Shown here: positions 35,743 through 45,514 of the stretch, piece by piece
Layout of the letters: each line of letters begins with the position of its first letter
Numbering within the stretch: position 1 is the stretch's first letter
Source of the DNA: Spirosoma profusum
GTDB lineage: Bacteria > Bacteroidota > Bacteroidia > Cytophagales > Spirosomataceae
Direction of reading: 5' to 3'
Assembly (NCBI RefSeq): GCF_014699005.1
Contig: NZ_JACWZY010000021.1
Coordinates: 1-64,000, forward strand
Length of the DNA: 64,000 nucleotides
Notes under the pieces: generated by a model
The model's database searches: none
The model's input: the letters and a program-made list of their open reading frames with translations, nothing else
Told to the model about the DNA's origin: nothing
Position numbers and translations under genes: made by a program

Positions 35743-36073
35743 GGATAGTGGAGATGGTTACCGAAAGATAGCCGAAAACCTGGTCTCTATAAAAGGTATG
35801 CTCTTCAAGGTGAATTCATCACTTTGTAACATTTTCACAACGTCCATTGCTAAAAGGTTTCCTAGCCACCCGTTTAAGGCCACATTAAGCATTAGTAATA
35901 GGCGTACGTTTACGAGTATAGAAGTGATTCAGGGGGTAGTTAATGCATTTGGGGCGTGTAGATCCTACCATACTTTCTATCTGATTTCTATAAGGTAATA
36001 GAATATGCTTAAATTCACTATAAGTTCGGGGCGTTAGGCTCCCTGAACCCGTTGACGGCATTGATGCGCTGCC

Positions 36074-36739
36074 ATGAAACATGAAATTCACTACATCACG
36101 ACTGACCTCGACCTTCGGGCACCCGTCGATTTGACTCCCCTTTCCCATGCGCTGGAGAAACAAGGGCTTTGGGCGTATCTCAGTGGCCCCTGGCAGGGTT
36201 TGTGGTCCGCCCAAATCGGGGCCGAGGAGTCTTTTCCTGAGCCAGATCCTTACATTGCGGCAATGCTCACGGCCATTGAAAGCCTCGACCAACCAGCCCG
36301 GGATCTCTGGTCGGCCTGTACGATCCGTGAATTCAATATCGGTTATGATTGCGGTGATAGGCCCTGGGCCTTTCATCAAGAACTTTTGCCGGCAACACTA
36401 GCCCGGATTGCCCAGGTTGGTGCCAGCCTTGTGATCACGATCTATCCGGTCATCGAAACCGATGCCGTTGAAGCGGCTATTGCTGTTCTAAAAAAAGATT
36501 CCTGGATCAGAAGGCGTCGGGGTAAAGCTAATGGGTATGGCGTTCATCATGCGGATTCGTCGTCGTTAAAGAAAAACCAGGCCGAGGTGAAGGTAACGCT
36601 ATACGGTAAAAAAGAGTCGGTCTACGTGCATTGCCTGATGCAACTGAGTATTGAAGGCGAATGGGTGCTACAAGAAATCATTAAAAAGGAAGTATGGGTA
36701 GCCTCCTGTAGCCTTAAGCCCCAAGCACCAACCGAATAG
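36074..36739 (+). CDS. Hypothetical protein
   Basis: A 221-aa soluble protein of unknown family. The central part (EFNIGYDCGDRPWAFHQELLPATLARIAQVG, then SLVITIYPV) has the strand-helix-strand pattern of small immunity-like proteins. It stands alone between resolvase-type repeats at 34608-34690 and 36802-36836. Confidence 0.55.
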   Translation: MKHEIHYITTDLDLRAPVDLTPLSHALEKQGLWAYLSGPWQGLWSAQIGAEESFPEPDPYIAAMLTAIESLDQPARDLWSACTIREFNIGYDCGDRPWAFHQELLPATLARIAQVGASLVITIYPVIETDAVEAAIAVLKKDSWIRRRRGKANGYGVHHADSSSLKKNQAEVKVTLYGKKESVYVHCLMQLSIEGEWVLQEIIKKEVWVASCSLKPQAPTE

Positions 36740-36801
36740 GATTGGGACGAGTCTTCAGAATACAATCGTTACAACGATGAAAACGGTTTGGTATATGTGG
36801 A

Positions 36802-36836
36802 TTTAACCTTTTTTAAACGAGCCTTCAAGTAAGGTT
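36802..36836 (+). repeat. Third copy of resolvase-linked repeat
   Basis: TTTAACCTTTTTTAAACGAG followed by CCTTCAAGTAAGGTT matches 34656-34690 at 31 of 35 positions. The two copies bracket a 2.1-kb segment with three genes. Confidence 0.55.
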
Positions 36837-36885
36837 CTTGACACGGAATTGCCTACCCTAGTTCACAATCAATAATCTGTCACTT

Positions 36886-38205
36886 TTACCGTACCGGCCT
36901 AAACTTGCTGATCATCCGTTGAGTTAAACTACTGAGCCAGATAAATAGCAGGAGACCCAGGATAATCAATACGGCATCCAGCTTGTAGGAGAAACCCGTA
37001 AATTTCTCCCTGCCATCCAGGGAGAGCTCATACCGAATCCAGTAGCGCTCAACAATCGTCGTTACCCGGTCAAAGGGGAACGCTTCATCGTAGATGATCA
37101 ACCGGTTGGTCGTATCGATAAAGCCGTATTTGTCCTTCATGCGAACCATCGAGAGGCCATGCTGATAATACGAGGCAAAATCATAGGTCAATGGCGTGCG
37201 CACCTTACCCGACTTGTCAATATGGCCAAATTTACCCTGAATGGCCACGGCTGAACGATCTTCAGCGGTAAAGCCGGTCGCTTCATCGTACAAATGGGGA
37301 ATGCGTAGCTGGCCAGTTTTGTCAATACAACCCCATTTGCCATTCTTCTTGACCTAAAATAACCCGTTGGTTGGCTTGCGTGTATCGGTATACTTGAAAG
37401 GAACGATCAGTTCACCCGTCAGGGGACTCACGTACCCGTACTTAGTTCCATATTGTACGCGTTGCATGCCTTGACCTGAATAGGCATAATCGACATCAAC
37501 GGCATCGAGCGCCACCGGCACTTTCAGCACCAAGTCAGGGTCGATGATGCCAAATTTGCCTTGGTATTTAAAGGCCGTAACGTGCTTGGATCGCTGGATC
37601 TGCTCGGTGACAAAGGGAGTAAAGTTGAAGTTGAGAATAAAGAATTCGCCCTTTCGCCACCAAAGCACATCTTCCTGAGTATCGTGGTTACAGCTATAAT
37701 CGATTGTCGCGTTTTTGATCAGGTAATCGTTTGGATAGTGCTGAATGGGGATCTTATACAGCTCTTTTCCGGTCTAATCAATATAGGAAAGCCCATAGTG
37801 CGAGTCGGCGGGGTAAATGACCCAGGTTTTGCCTTGGCGGAATCGGTCGGTGGCGATGTATTTAGGCTCGATAATGACCTTCCCCTGTTTATCGATAAAT
37901 CCGTGCAGACCCTGCCCTTGCCCGCTACGTTGCATGGGGACAAACTCGGCTAGCCCTTCTTCAAAGTCGCCAATGTCACGATAGGCTGGGGTTAATTTGT
38001 GTCCGTTTTTATCGGTCAGGAAGGTTTGATAGGAACGGCACGCCTTGGTAATCTTTTTGACCACATAGACCTCACCATAGTCCTGGTATTCATGGTATTG
38101 ATTTAGCCAGCCATCAGTTGGGGTAGACTTGGTCTGGGCGAATAGCCTGACCGATAGTAAGCATATAGCAATGAGCGTGAGGTTTCGAACCGTGGTTAGA
38201 AGCAT
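36886..38205 (-). pseudogene. WG-repeat protein with two premature amber codons
   Basis: A single minus-strand frame of 440 codons. It starts with a signal peptide (residues ~1-24) and contains WG/KWG-type repeats such as GFIDKQGKVIIEPKY, FGIIDPDL, YGYVSPLTGELIVPF, FGHIDKSGKV and YGFIDTTNRLIIYDE, ending in a C-terminal transmembrane segment. TAG codons interrupt it at 37774-37776 (…GLSYID*TGKELY) and 37354-37356 (…NGLF*VKKNGKWG). Both are one C-to-T change from CAG, and the frame is otherwise open. WG proteins are usually exported repeat proteins of unclear role. Confidence 0.8.
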
Positions 38206-38574
38206 TCGTAATTTCTGCCTTTTTATAGTACACCAGGCACTTCTGAAGTAATGCTGAAATATACACCTTGATGGACAATAGACCGACTATTCTTCGATGA
38301 TGCAGTGAGTTTACCTATTCCATACAGCTATATGGGAAAACTAGATTTAGTTGGTGAATCAACGGAGATGGCCCAAGCCAGCGGCCTAGCTTTACGATCG
38401 GTTTCACCTGTCTACATGTAAAGAATCCGTCCGTGTCGTTATAACAGGATTCGCCGTGTTGTGCAGATTTGAAAAGATAAAGATGCCATTTCTATTAGCA
38501 TGTCCGTACGACTCCTTACATTTTGCATAACCAAAAAGTAACCGATAGTCAACTTAAGTTGATTATTTTAATCC

Positions 38575-38610
38575 GTAACATTTTCACAACGCTCGTCGTG
38601 AAAATGTTAC
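38575..38610. repeat. Perfect 13-bp inverted repeat upstream of serine recombinase
   Basis: GTAACATTTTCAC (38575-38587) and GTGAAAATGTTAC (38598-38610) around AACGCTCGTC. The left arm plus AACG is repeated exactly at 35826-35842. It lies about 130 bp upstream of the recombinase, in the 38206-38738 gap, and may be its crossover site or operator. Confidence 0.55.
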
Positions 38611-38738
38611 AAAGAGCTATTTTTGACTATCTTCGTTTGAAGTGCGCTTCGAGCAAGCCAAATTAAATTTGGAAAGGGGAGAAAAGTATAGATTTTAATC
38701 CCCTTTTTAACCCTAACCTATATACGTCTAAGAACTGA

Positions 38739-39392
38739 ATGAAGTACGTTCCTTACTATCGCGTCTCAACCGTTACTCAGGGTAAGAGTGGATTAGGGCT
38801 CTCGGCCCAGCAGGACATCGTCCAACGGTTCCTCAAACCTGGCGACGAACTGCTCGATGAGTTTATTGAAGTCGAATCTGGTAAGCGAGCTGACCGTCCG
38901 CAACTAGCCTCAGCTATTGCTCACGCTAAACAGAACAAAGCGCGATTGCTAATTGCTAAGTTAGACCGGCTCAGTCGGAATGTGTCATTCATCTTTTCTC
39001 TACGTAACTCCGAAGTCGACTTTGTCGCTTGTGACATTCCCGATGCCAACACCCTCACCGTAGGCATCATGGCCGTATTAGCCCAACACGAACGAGAGTT
39101 GATCGGTGAACGTACTCGATCCGCCTTAGCCGCTAAGAAAGCCCAGGGACATAAACTAGGCATGCCCAACATTACCCCCGAGGTGACTCGTCGAGGTTTG
39201 GCCGTCCGTCAACAAAACGCTCTGGTGAACTTAGCCAATCGACAAGCTGCGGAGTTGATTCGGCTCTACAGGAAAGAAGGGTTGACTTACCGGGTCATTG
39301 CCGATCGGTTGAATCAGATGGGCTATCGGACCCGGAGGGGTCAAGAATTTTTGGCTATGAGTGTCAAGCGATTAGATGGATGGCAAGCCTAG
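38739..39392 (+). CDS. Serine site-specific recombinase (resolvase family)
   Basis: A 217-aa recombinase: catalytic Ser in YYRVSTVTQ, active-site arginines in AKLDRLSRN and HERELIGERT, C-terminal DNA-binding region with LTYRVIADRLNQMGYRTRRG. It is similar to, but clearly distinct from, the recombinase at 20435-21082. It is complete, with an ATG start, and is the nearest intact recombinase to the repeats at 34.6-38.6 kb. Confidence 0.92.
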   Translation: MKYVPYYRVSTVTQGKSGLGLSAQQDIVQRFLKPGDELLDEFIEVESGKRADRPQLASAIAHAKQNKARLLIAKLDRLSRNVSFIFSLRNSEVDFVACDIPDANTLTVGIMAVLAQHERELIGERTRSALAAKKAQGHKLGMPNITPEVTRRGLAVRQQNALVNLANRQAAELIRLYRKEGLTYRVIADRLNQMGYRTRRGQEFLAMSVKRLDGWQA

Positions 39393-39438
39393 AACAATAG
39401 TTAATTCATTGCTTATTCAATAGTTGAGGGAAGCCCAT

Positions 39439-39861
39439 TTATTCGTTTTTACCTAACAACGTCAGTGTTTTACTGTCAGTCTCTCCTTGATAATATTTAG
39501 TTAAGACCTGCTGAAAGACAGGATTTGTGGGACCAACAAGGCTAAATAAGGTCATACTCGATTTCAGTTTTAAATCGTCTGGACTACCCATAATTTGATG
39601 AGCTGTTTTGCCCTCGACACCTAGAAGCGCCTTTGAAATTTCAATCAGTCGACTGCCCAGGATGGGATGCGCTAAGTATTTCTTCGCTTCGGCTAAATCG
39701 GCAATGGCATAATATTGAGCCATTTGACTAAAGCCCAATCCGGCTAGTTGAGGGAAGATGTACCACATCCAATGGGTTTGCTTACGGCCGTTACTGATTT
39801 CAACAAGTGCATGGGCATAGGAAGAAGCTTGCGCGTCGACAAATCGAGTTAAGTCATACAT
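39439..39861 (-). CDS. DUF1810 family protein
   Basis: A 140-aa protein matching DUF1810: YDLTRFVDAQASSYAHALVEISNGRKQTHWMWYIFPQLAGLG at the start (split here only for reading), then YYAIADLAEAKKYLAHPILGSRL and SPDDLKLKSSMTLF. These are small cytoplasmic proteins, some linked to ADP-ribose or NADAR-like chemistry, but no activity can be read from the sequence. Confidence 0.88.
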   Translation of the reverse strand: MYDLTRFVDAQASSYAHALVEISNGRKQTHWMWYIFPQLAGLGFSQMAQYYAIADLAEAKKYLAHPILGSRLIEISKALLGVEGKTAHQIMGSPDDLKLKSSMTLFSLVGPTNPVFQQVLTKYYQGETDSKTLTLLGKNE

Positions 39862-40349
39862 GGATTAGTTAGCTAAATGAGTTTGGGTAAGTAAACGCAG
39901 AGAATAGCCCTTTGTTAGCAGCTACCCTGCTTTTAAAGACCAATACTGAACATTGCCAGTCATTTACGAATAATATCCCATCAGTGGCTGATATCTATAC
40001 ATGAACCAGCGTTAATGTTATGTAAAGTTTAGAAAAATCAGGTTGGGTTTTATTTTTAAACGAGATGTAGAGGTGAATCAAGCGTATAACGAGCGTCATG
40101 GCTTTGTTACGATAAAACTGTCATATATCATCTGGCTGACAGATTGACATAAATACAGTCTATATAACCTGTTGTATTTATTAGTATACATTAGTCATTG
40201 TGATAGTGTTTAAATCAATAAATCATTGAAATATCATTTGTTAGTCGTACTTCGCATAAAGGGTTGCCTTCCCTCCCTTTCCAAGTATTTGTTGGGTATC
40301 ATTTATCTTTGGGATTAGACACACTACAAAAAAAATAAGTACCGAGCGG

Positions 40350-40511
40350 ATGAAGCCACGCCCTTTTCGATTTTTATCAGCCTTGTTTACCCTCTTGTTA
40401 TGTGGACAGACTTAGGCCCGGATCAGCCTGGACACCGAGGACATACCGCGTCTTTAGCAAGCCTTTGATAATGTGATGACTACGGTCGATACCGCCATTG
40501 ATTCAAATTAA
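40350..40511 (+). pseudogene. Remnant of an exported protein gene
   Basis: From the ATG at 40350: MKPRPFRFLSALFTLLLCGQT (a good signal peptide), TAG, ARISLDTEDIPRL, TAG, QAFDNVMTTVDTAIDSN, TAA. The frame clearly encoded the start of a secreted protein, and the text after the second TAG follows naturally. Two amber codons and the early TAA show decay. The rest of the 39862-40544 gap has no gene. Confidence 0.6.
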
Positions 40512-40544
40512 TGGCACTATTAATTAACATAACAGCTTACTAAA

Positions 40545-40724
40545 ATGACCAAAATCGAAGATTTTTTTGAGGAAACAGTTTTTGAAGGTTTACAACTAAA
40601 TGAAGTTAAAGAACTTTTAGAAAGTTGCATAAGTAATGAGATATTTAATGTACAAGAGTTTGAATCCAAAATTGACCAAAAGCTAGATGCACTAGGAGAA
40701 GAAGCCACACAACAATTTAAATAA
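40545..40724 (+). CDS. 59-aa acidic protein, partner of the ATPase
   Basis: MTKIEDFFEETVFEGLQLNE and so on to LGEEATQQFK: a small acidic, helical protein. It ends 5 nt before the ATPase start, so it is almost certainly co-expressed with it. No known family. Its size and position resemble the small accessory subunits found beside SMC/RecF-like defence ATPases (inference). Confidence 0.65.
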   Translation: MTKIEDFFEETVFEGLQLNEVKELLESCISNEIFNVQEFESKIDQKLDALGEEATQQFK

Positions 40725-40729
40725 GAAAA

Positions 40730-43108
40730 ATGATTATTAAACGGTTTAAAATTGAAAATTTCCGAGGAATTAGCCTTCCAATTGAGTTTGATTTAAAGAA
40801 CAATGCTTCCTTAGTAATATTTGGTAAGAATGGAAGCGGAAAAAGCTCAATTGTGGATTCTTGGGAATGGTTACACAATCATAAAATTGATCATTTAGCA
40901 AGAGAAGGCGCAGGAGAGGCAGATTACCCAAATAGAAATTCAAATGGGGAGAATACTTACCTAGAAGTTGAATTTACAGACCCTAGAATTGAAAATATAA
41001 AAATACAGTACAATAAAAAGAAAATAAAAGACCCTATTATAACTGGGGATTATATTGCCTTTAAGGAGAAAGCAAAGCACCCCTTTCATCTAAGGTATAA
41101 AGACTTACAACAGTTTGTCTATTTTACTAAAACGGACAAATATAAATACTTGGCGAAGTATCTTGGATTTGATCCACTGATTTCTTTTCAAGAAAAATTG
41201 TTATCAGCCAAAAATAAAATTGAAGATAAGCTAAATAAATTTTCAATTGAGTATGAAAAAGCCAAGGCTGGATTAAAAGAACATTTAGGTAATGATAACC
41301 CATCAACGGCGGACGTACTAGCTTTTCTAAACACTATAGCAATTAATTACAAACAGCCAACAATTGATAAGTTAGTCGACAGTAAAAAATTAATTTTTAG
41401 TTTAAAAGATTTAGTAGCTAATGACCCTAAAGCGAAAGAACTTTCGACACTAAAAGATTTAGAGCAGAGTTTAAGTCGCTTTTACCCAATTCATTCACTT
41501 ACAGAAAAAATAAAAAATTTAGAGACTCTATTCAATTCGCTTAAAGCGGATGAGAAAAGCATTAAAGATTTACTTTTAGTAAATCTTTATAGAACGAGCT
41601 TAGAAGTCTTAGAGAATAATTACCACGATGGAGGGCCATGTCCAGTATGTGATGAGGTGTACTTAGGAAACTTAGTAGGACATATACAAAATAAACACCA
41701 TACACTCAAAGATCTTCAAGACAAAAAGGATGAATTTATAACACTTCAAAATGAACTAATAGGTATTTTTAGAGCGTACACTACTAAGTGCAAACAAATT
41801 ACCCAAGATATAAATGGGTACATTGAATTTAATGAATTTGCGTCTCTTAATAAATTATGTTCTGATGAACTTACGAAAGCATTGGCTATAATTGAGAAGG
41901 ATATTATTGACATCAAAACAATAAATATTAGCCAAGAGCCCTTTGTTGCGCAAATAGAACAAATTGTAGATTTTGAAAATAAGGCAAGAGCAATATTAAA
42001 AGATAAAATTGATATTCTTGAAAGTGATAGTTCAATAAAGGAGTTATCAAACGATTATCAGAGGGCAAAAGATGCATCAACGGCATATTTCTTTTTTAGA
42101 AAACTTTCTAAACAAGTAACTTACCTAAGTAATGTTAAATACAATTATTCGCAAATTTTAGAATCCTTTAATAATTTTATTCGCGATAAAATGCAGGAAT
42201 CATTTAATAAAATTGCGAATAATGTTGTTACCTATTTTGAAACCCTTGAAGAGGACAGTGCCCATATAAAGAACCCAACTGTAAATTTAATAACTGGAAA
42301 AGATAAGGCAGTTGAATTAGAAATAGAATTCGTTAGTAAAAAAGTTTCACCTGCATTTAAAGTGTTGAGTGAATCTCAAGTTAATAGCTTTGGCTTAGCA
42401 ATATTTTTGGCGTCAATTAAAATTTTTAATGAAGATTTTAAATTTATAATCCTTGATGACATCATTAATAGTTTTGATGCTCATAAAAGGCCCAAAGTTT
42501 TATCTTTAATAAAAGCAAATTTTCCTGATCACCAATTCCTAATATTGACGCATGATCAAATTTGGTATGACCAAATTCAAAATCGATTCCCAAGTTGGAT
42601 AAAATATAAATTTCAAGGTTGGGATAGCTCTTCTGGGCCAAAATACAAATTAGCTAAAAATTCGATTGATGAAATAGTTGATGAATTAAATGATGATGAA
42701 AGCATTAGTGCGGGTCAAAAGTTAGGTCGATACCTAGAATGGCGTTTACAGGAAATAAACCAGAATCTTCAAACAGCCATAAAATATAGGATTGATAATC
42801 AATATAGTATGATCGAACTTTTTAACCCTCTAAAAAAGCGTATAAAAGATTTACTTTCAGAAAGGCATCCGCTTTATAAGCTCTTTTCTGATTTAGATGG
42901 CTTATCAAGTTTTCGCAATTATTCTGCCCACTATAAAAACTCTTCTACATCATTTACAAGTAGTGAGCTTCTAACAGTTGTTAAATTATGGATTCAAATT
43001 GAAAATAGTCTTATTTGTCAGAGCAGTACTTGTGATAATATCCCATTACAATATGAATCAAATAGTATCAGATGTAAAAACTGCGGGTTTACACTAGATA
43101 AATTGTAG
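40730..43108 (+). CDS. RecF/SMC-like ABC ATPase, putative defence protein
   Basis: A 792-aa ATPase. Residues 1-40 give the start strand pair and Walker A GKNGSGKS (32-39). A long coiled-coil insertion carries a C2H2-like zinc motif (CPVC at 304-307, then H318 and H323). The ABC signature LSESQVNSFGL, Walker B FIILDD and the switch LTHD are near residues 540-605. A C-terminal region with HEPN-like EINQNLQTAIKYRID and a final CKNCG treble-clef-like end follow. It resembles RecF/Rad50-type defence ATPases. The gene is markedly AT-rich compared with its surroundings, suggesting transfer. Confidence 0.85.
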   Translation: MIIKRFKIENFRGISLPIEFDLKNNASLVIFGKNGSGKSSIVDSWEWLHNHKIDHLAREGAGEADYPNRNSNGENTYLEVEFTDPRIENIKIQYNKKKIKDPIITGDYIAFKEKAKHPFHLRYKDLQQFVYFTKTDKYKYLAKYLGFDPLISFQEKLLSAKNKIEDKLNKFSIEYEKAKAGLKEHLGNDNPSTADVLAFLNTIAINYKQPTIDKLVDSKKLIFSLKDLVANDPKAKELSTLKDLEQSLSRFYPIHSLTEKIKNLETLFNSLKADEKSIKDLLLVNLYRTSLEVLENNYHDGGPCPVCDEVYLGNLVGHIQNKHHTLKDLQDKKDEFITLQNELIGIFRAYTTKCKQITQDINGYIEFNEFASLNKLCSDELTKALAIIEKDIIDIKTINISQEPFVAQIEQIVDFENKARAILKDKIDILESDSSIKELSNDYQRAKDASTAYFFFRKLSKQVTYLSNVKYNYSQILESFNNFIRDKMQESFNKIANNVVTYFETLEEDSAHIKNPTVNLITGKDKAVELEIEFVSKKVSPAFKVLSESQVNSFGLAIFLASIKIFNEDFKFIILDDIINSFDAHKRPKVLSLIKANFPDHQFLILTHDQIWYDQIQNRFPSWIKYKFQGWDSSSGPKYKLAKNSIDEIVDELNDDESISAGQKLGRYLEWRLQEINQNLQTAIKYRIDNQYSMIELFNPLKKRIKDLLSERHPLYKLFSDLDGLSSFRNYSAHYKNSSTSFTSSELLTVVKLWIQIENSLICQSSTCDNIPLQYESNSIRCKNCGFTLDKL

Positions 43109-43338
43109 GTTGTTAACTTCCGCCACATTTTGTTGCTAGAAGATTTAGATGACAACTATTCATAAAGTAACTATTAATACGTGAATAAGGCCGTAAAGTC
43201 AAAGGTGGTAATCGAGTTACTAGGGGAGCTATTTTATAGAATCAAAGTAAAGCCACTTTACAGCCTTGTTCAAGCAGCAATAACACCCAGTTAGTCGTTA
43301 TCATGTAACGGAAGATCATAAGAAAAACATTATAATTA

Positions 43339-44517
43339 ATGGACAACCGAGTATTCTACGGACAGTATTCTTTACGACATTGGCTAGACCTTCTGCTCAA
43401 AGGCAATATAATTCTCCCTGACTATCAACGGTTCTTCGTTTGGGACGAAACTAAGGTTAGTAAACTGATCGATACACTTAAGAAAAAGGAGTTTGTGCCC
43501 CCAATAACGATTGGAGCATTTTACGAAAATAATGCTAATCAAAACTTGATTTTAGATGGTCAGCAACGTTTAACCAGTATTCTTTTGGCTCATTTAGGCC
43601 TTTATCCTGATGTGGAAACCTTCAAAGCAACACAACAGCAGATGGCTAACGAAAATGATGATGATATAGATGATGAACCCCAGCTTGACAATATTTTAGC
43701 GTGGGATTTTAGACAACTCACTACAAAAGGAAGAACTAAGGCTGAGATACTCGGTAAAATAGTTCCCGGGAATTATAAGAATGTAGATTTTGAAATAGAT
43801 GAAACCTTTTTGAAGCGCACATTTCTAGGATTTTCTTATTTGGTACCGGATACACAAGACCTACAAGTACAGCAGAAATATTATTCTTCGGTATTCAGAA
43901 ATATAAATATCCAGGGAGAGACTTTACTTCCATTAGAAAGCCGTGCATCGCTATACTTCTTAAACAAAGAACGTACAGATTTTTTCGACCCGCCGTTCAT
44001 GAATGAATATGCCCTTAAAAACTCCAATATTGAAAATAAGATTGATTTTGTAAGATTTATAGCGCTCTTATCTCAGTATGCTATCAACGATAACGGTACG
44101 AATATAGCGAGAGGGTACAAGCCGAAGATGGAAAAATATTATGAAGAATATATATATTCTGTTGTTGGGGAGCATCCTTCAACCTTGTTTAAAGAATTTA
44201 CAGAAATTTTCCCACAAGGTTTATATCAGGAGCGCTTTGAACGCTTGAACGCAACAATACATGAGCTTGATATTCCCAAACAGTTCAATTCGATTATTGA
44301 AGCAGACATCTATTTGTTTGGATTGATTTACTGCATACTCTTCGAAAACAAAACTATAGACATAGCCAGAAAAGCTGATCTAAATGCTGAATTACAAGAA
44401 GCAGTAATTGTTTTTAGAGACGAGCCAGGCCATAAAAGAGCGCCAAGTGCTTTAAAATATTTACGAGCGAGAATGGATAGGTCAATTGAAATTTATGATC
44501 AATACACTAATGAGTAA
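43339..44517 (+). CDS. DUF262-domain protein (GmrSD/SspE-like N-terminal fold)
   Basis: A 392-aa protein: LPDYQRFFVWDE (residues 27-38) and ILDGQQRLTS (residues 71-80) are the two signature motifs of the DUF262 ParB-like nuclease/NTPase fold. The DUF1524 HNH nuclease domain common at the C-terminus of GmrSD proteins is not visible; the C-terminal half is helical. The stop overlaps the next gene's start, so the two form one unit. The family is strongly associated with restriction of modified DNA and other defence. Confidence 0.88.
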   Translation: MDNRVFYGQYSLRHWLDLLLKGNIILPDYQRFFVWDETKVSKLIDTLKKKEFVPPITIGAFYENNANQNLILDGQQRLTSILLAHLGLYPDVETFKATQQQMANENDDDIDDEPQLDNILAWDFRQLTTKGRTKAEILGKIVPGNYKNVDFEIDETFLKRTFLGFSYLVPDTQDLQVQQKYYSSVFRNINIQGETLLPLESRASLYFLNKERTDFFDPPFMNEYALKNSNIENKIDFVRFIALLSQYAINDNGTNIARGYKPKMEKYYEEYIYSVVGEHPSTLFKEFTEIFPQGLYQERFERLNATIHELDIPKQFNSIIEADIYLFGLIYCILFENKTIDIARKADLNAELQEAVIVFRDEPGHKRAPSALKYLRARMDRSIEIYDQYTNE

Positions 44518-45220
44518 GCATACCAACTTTATTCTGACTCCTAATTCTGAAATTCTCAAAGAGTTTGTTTCTGCGAACAAGGGAATTGGAAATGGTATTG
44601 AAACCTATTCACTAAGCGAATATACTTTTCAGTCAGTGTTCCTCAAATTAACTGGTGCACAAGAGCAGAAGATGAAGTGTATTTGCTGGGAATTGGCCAC
44701 AGATGATTACGAATATCGATACGAACGATACACAAAGAGCAGACTCGGGGAATGTTCTGACTATAAAGAGAAAAACACTATTTATAAAGATTTGATTTCT
44801 GCAATCAAGAAGCTTCAACATGATTTCGACCATGCTGCGTATTTTGATCGTCAAGCAATCTCGCAACAAACTATTGCAGAAATTACAAATTTGTTTGCTG
44901 GTTCGAATCTCTCGACATGGGCAGAGCTGGCTTATTTAGAATTTACTCAAAATAACCAAGTTCTACCTCACAATCAATTTGCTTCGGCTAACCTTTTCGA
45001 AAACGTATTGCAAGAACGCTATGAACTATTGTACCGACATCGAAATCGATGTGCTCATAATACGTTGTCTTATCAAGAAAATCTTCCCACATTCAAGAAT
45101 CTATACAATTCAGATCATAATTATGATAACTACTTTGTACGCTTTGCTCTACTAATTTTAATTGACAAAATAGTCATAAAGCTATTTCAAAAATATGAAG
45201 CGTTGTTAGCTGAGAATTAA
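44510..45220 (+). CDS. HEPN-like protein paired with DUF262
   Basis: A 236-aa helical protein. The segment LYRHRNRCAHNTLSYQ fits the HEPN Rx4H motif (R-NRCA-H), so ribonuclease activity is possible. The N-terminus (ANKGIGNGIETYSLSEYTFQSVFLKLTGAQEQKMK) is the conserved-looking region but I cannot name it. I chose the ATG at 44510, which overlaps the DUF262 stop by 8 nt. DUF262-HEPN pairs are plausible two-component defence modules (inference). Confidence 0.7.
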   Translation: MSKHTNFILTPNSEILKEFVSANKGIGNGIETYSLSEYTFQSVFLKLTGAQEQKMKCICWELATDDYEYRYERYTKSRLGECSDYKEKNTIYKDLISAIKKLQHDFDHAAYFDRQAISQQTIAEITNLFAGSNLSTWAELAYLEFTQNNQVLPHNQFASANLFENVLQERYELLYRHRNRCAHNTLSYQENLPTFKNLYNSDHNYDNYFVRFALLILIDKIVIKLFQKYEALLAEN

Positions 45221-45514
45221 TTTCAATGTGACGAATTATTGAAAAATTCTACAAAGCTTTCCCCTTTTGATCCGTCAAGTGGCTTTACTTTGATTCTATT
45301 GTATAGTTTCAATAACGAATCGATACTCATTTTTACATTAAAGATTTATTCAGGAATCAATAAGTCTCACTGTCCGCTCTTTGATTCGGATGGTAGTGCG
45401 CGGCCTGGAGGCATGGGTCCGTCTCCGAATCGATTGACCTAGCGCGGCCCACTGTTTTCACCAAACATCCATATGCTACGGCTTTACCATTCTAGAGCGC
45501 TTGGATTCGGTAGC

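Noticed and set aside
36886..38205. Amber recoding (suppressor tRNA or Pyl) in the WG gene
   Set aside because: Neighbouring intact genes end in TAG, no tRNA gene is visible, and the adjacent exported gene is plainly decayed.
45239..45442. Short plus-strand frame between the HEPN-like gene and the Argonaute
   Set aside because: No ATG start, no recognisable content; more likely a termination region between convergent genes.
45391..45455. tRNA-like GC-rich stretch
   Set aside because: No acceptor stem, T-loop or anticodon arm could be paired; only a short GCGCGGCC repeat is present.
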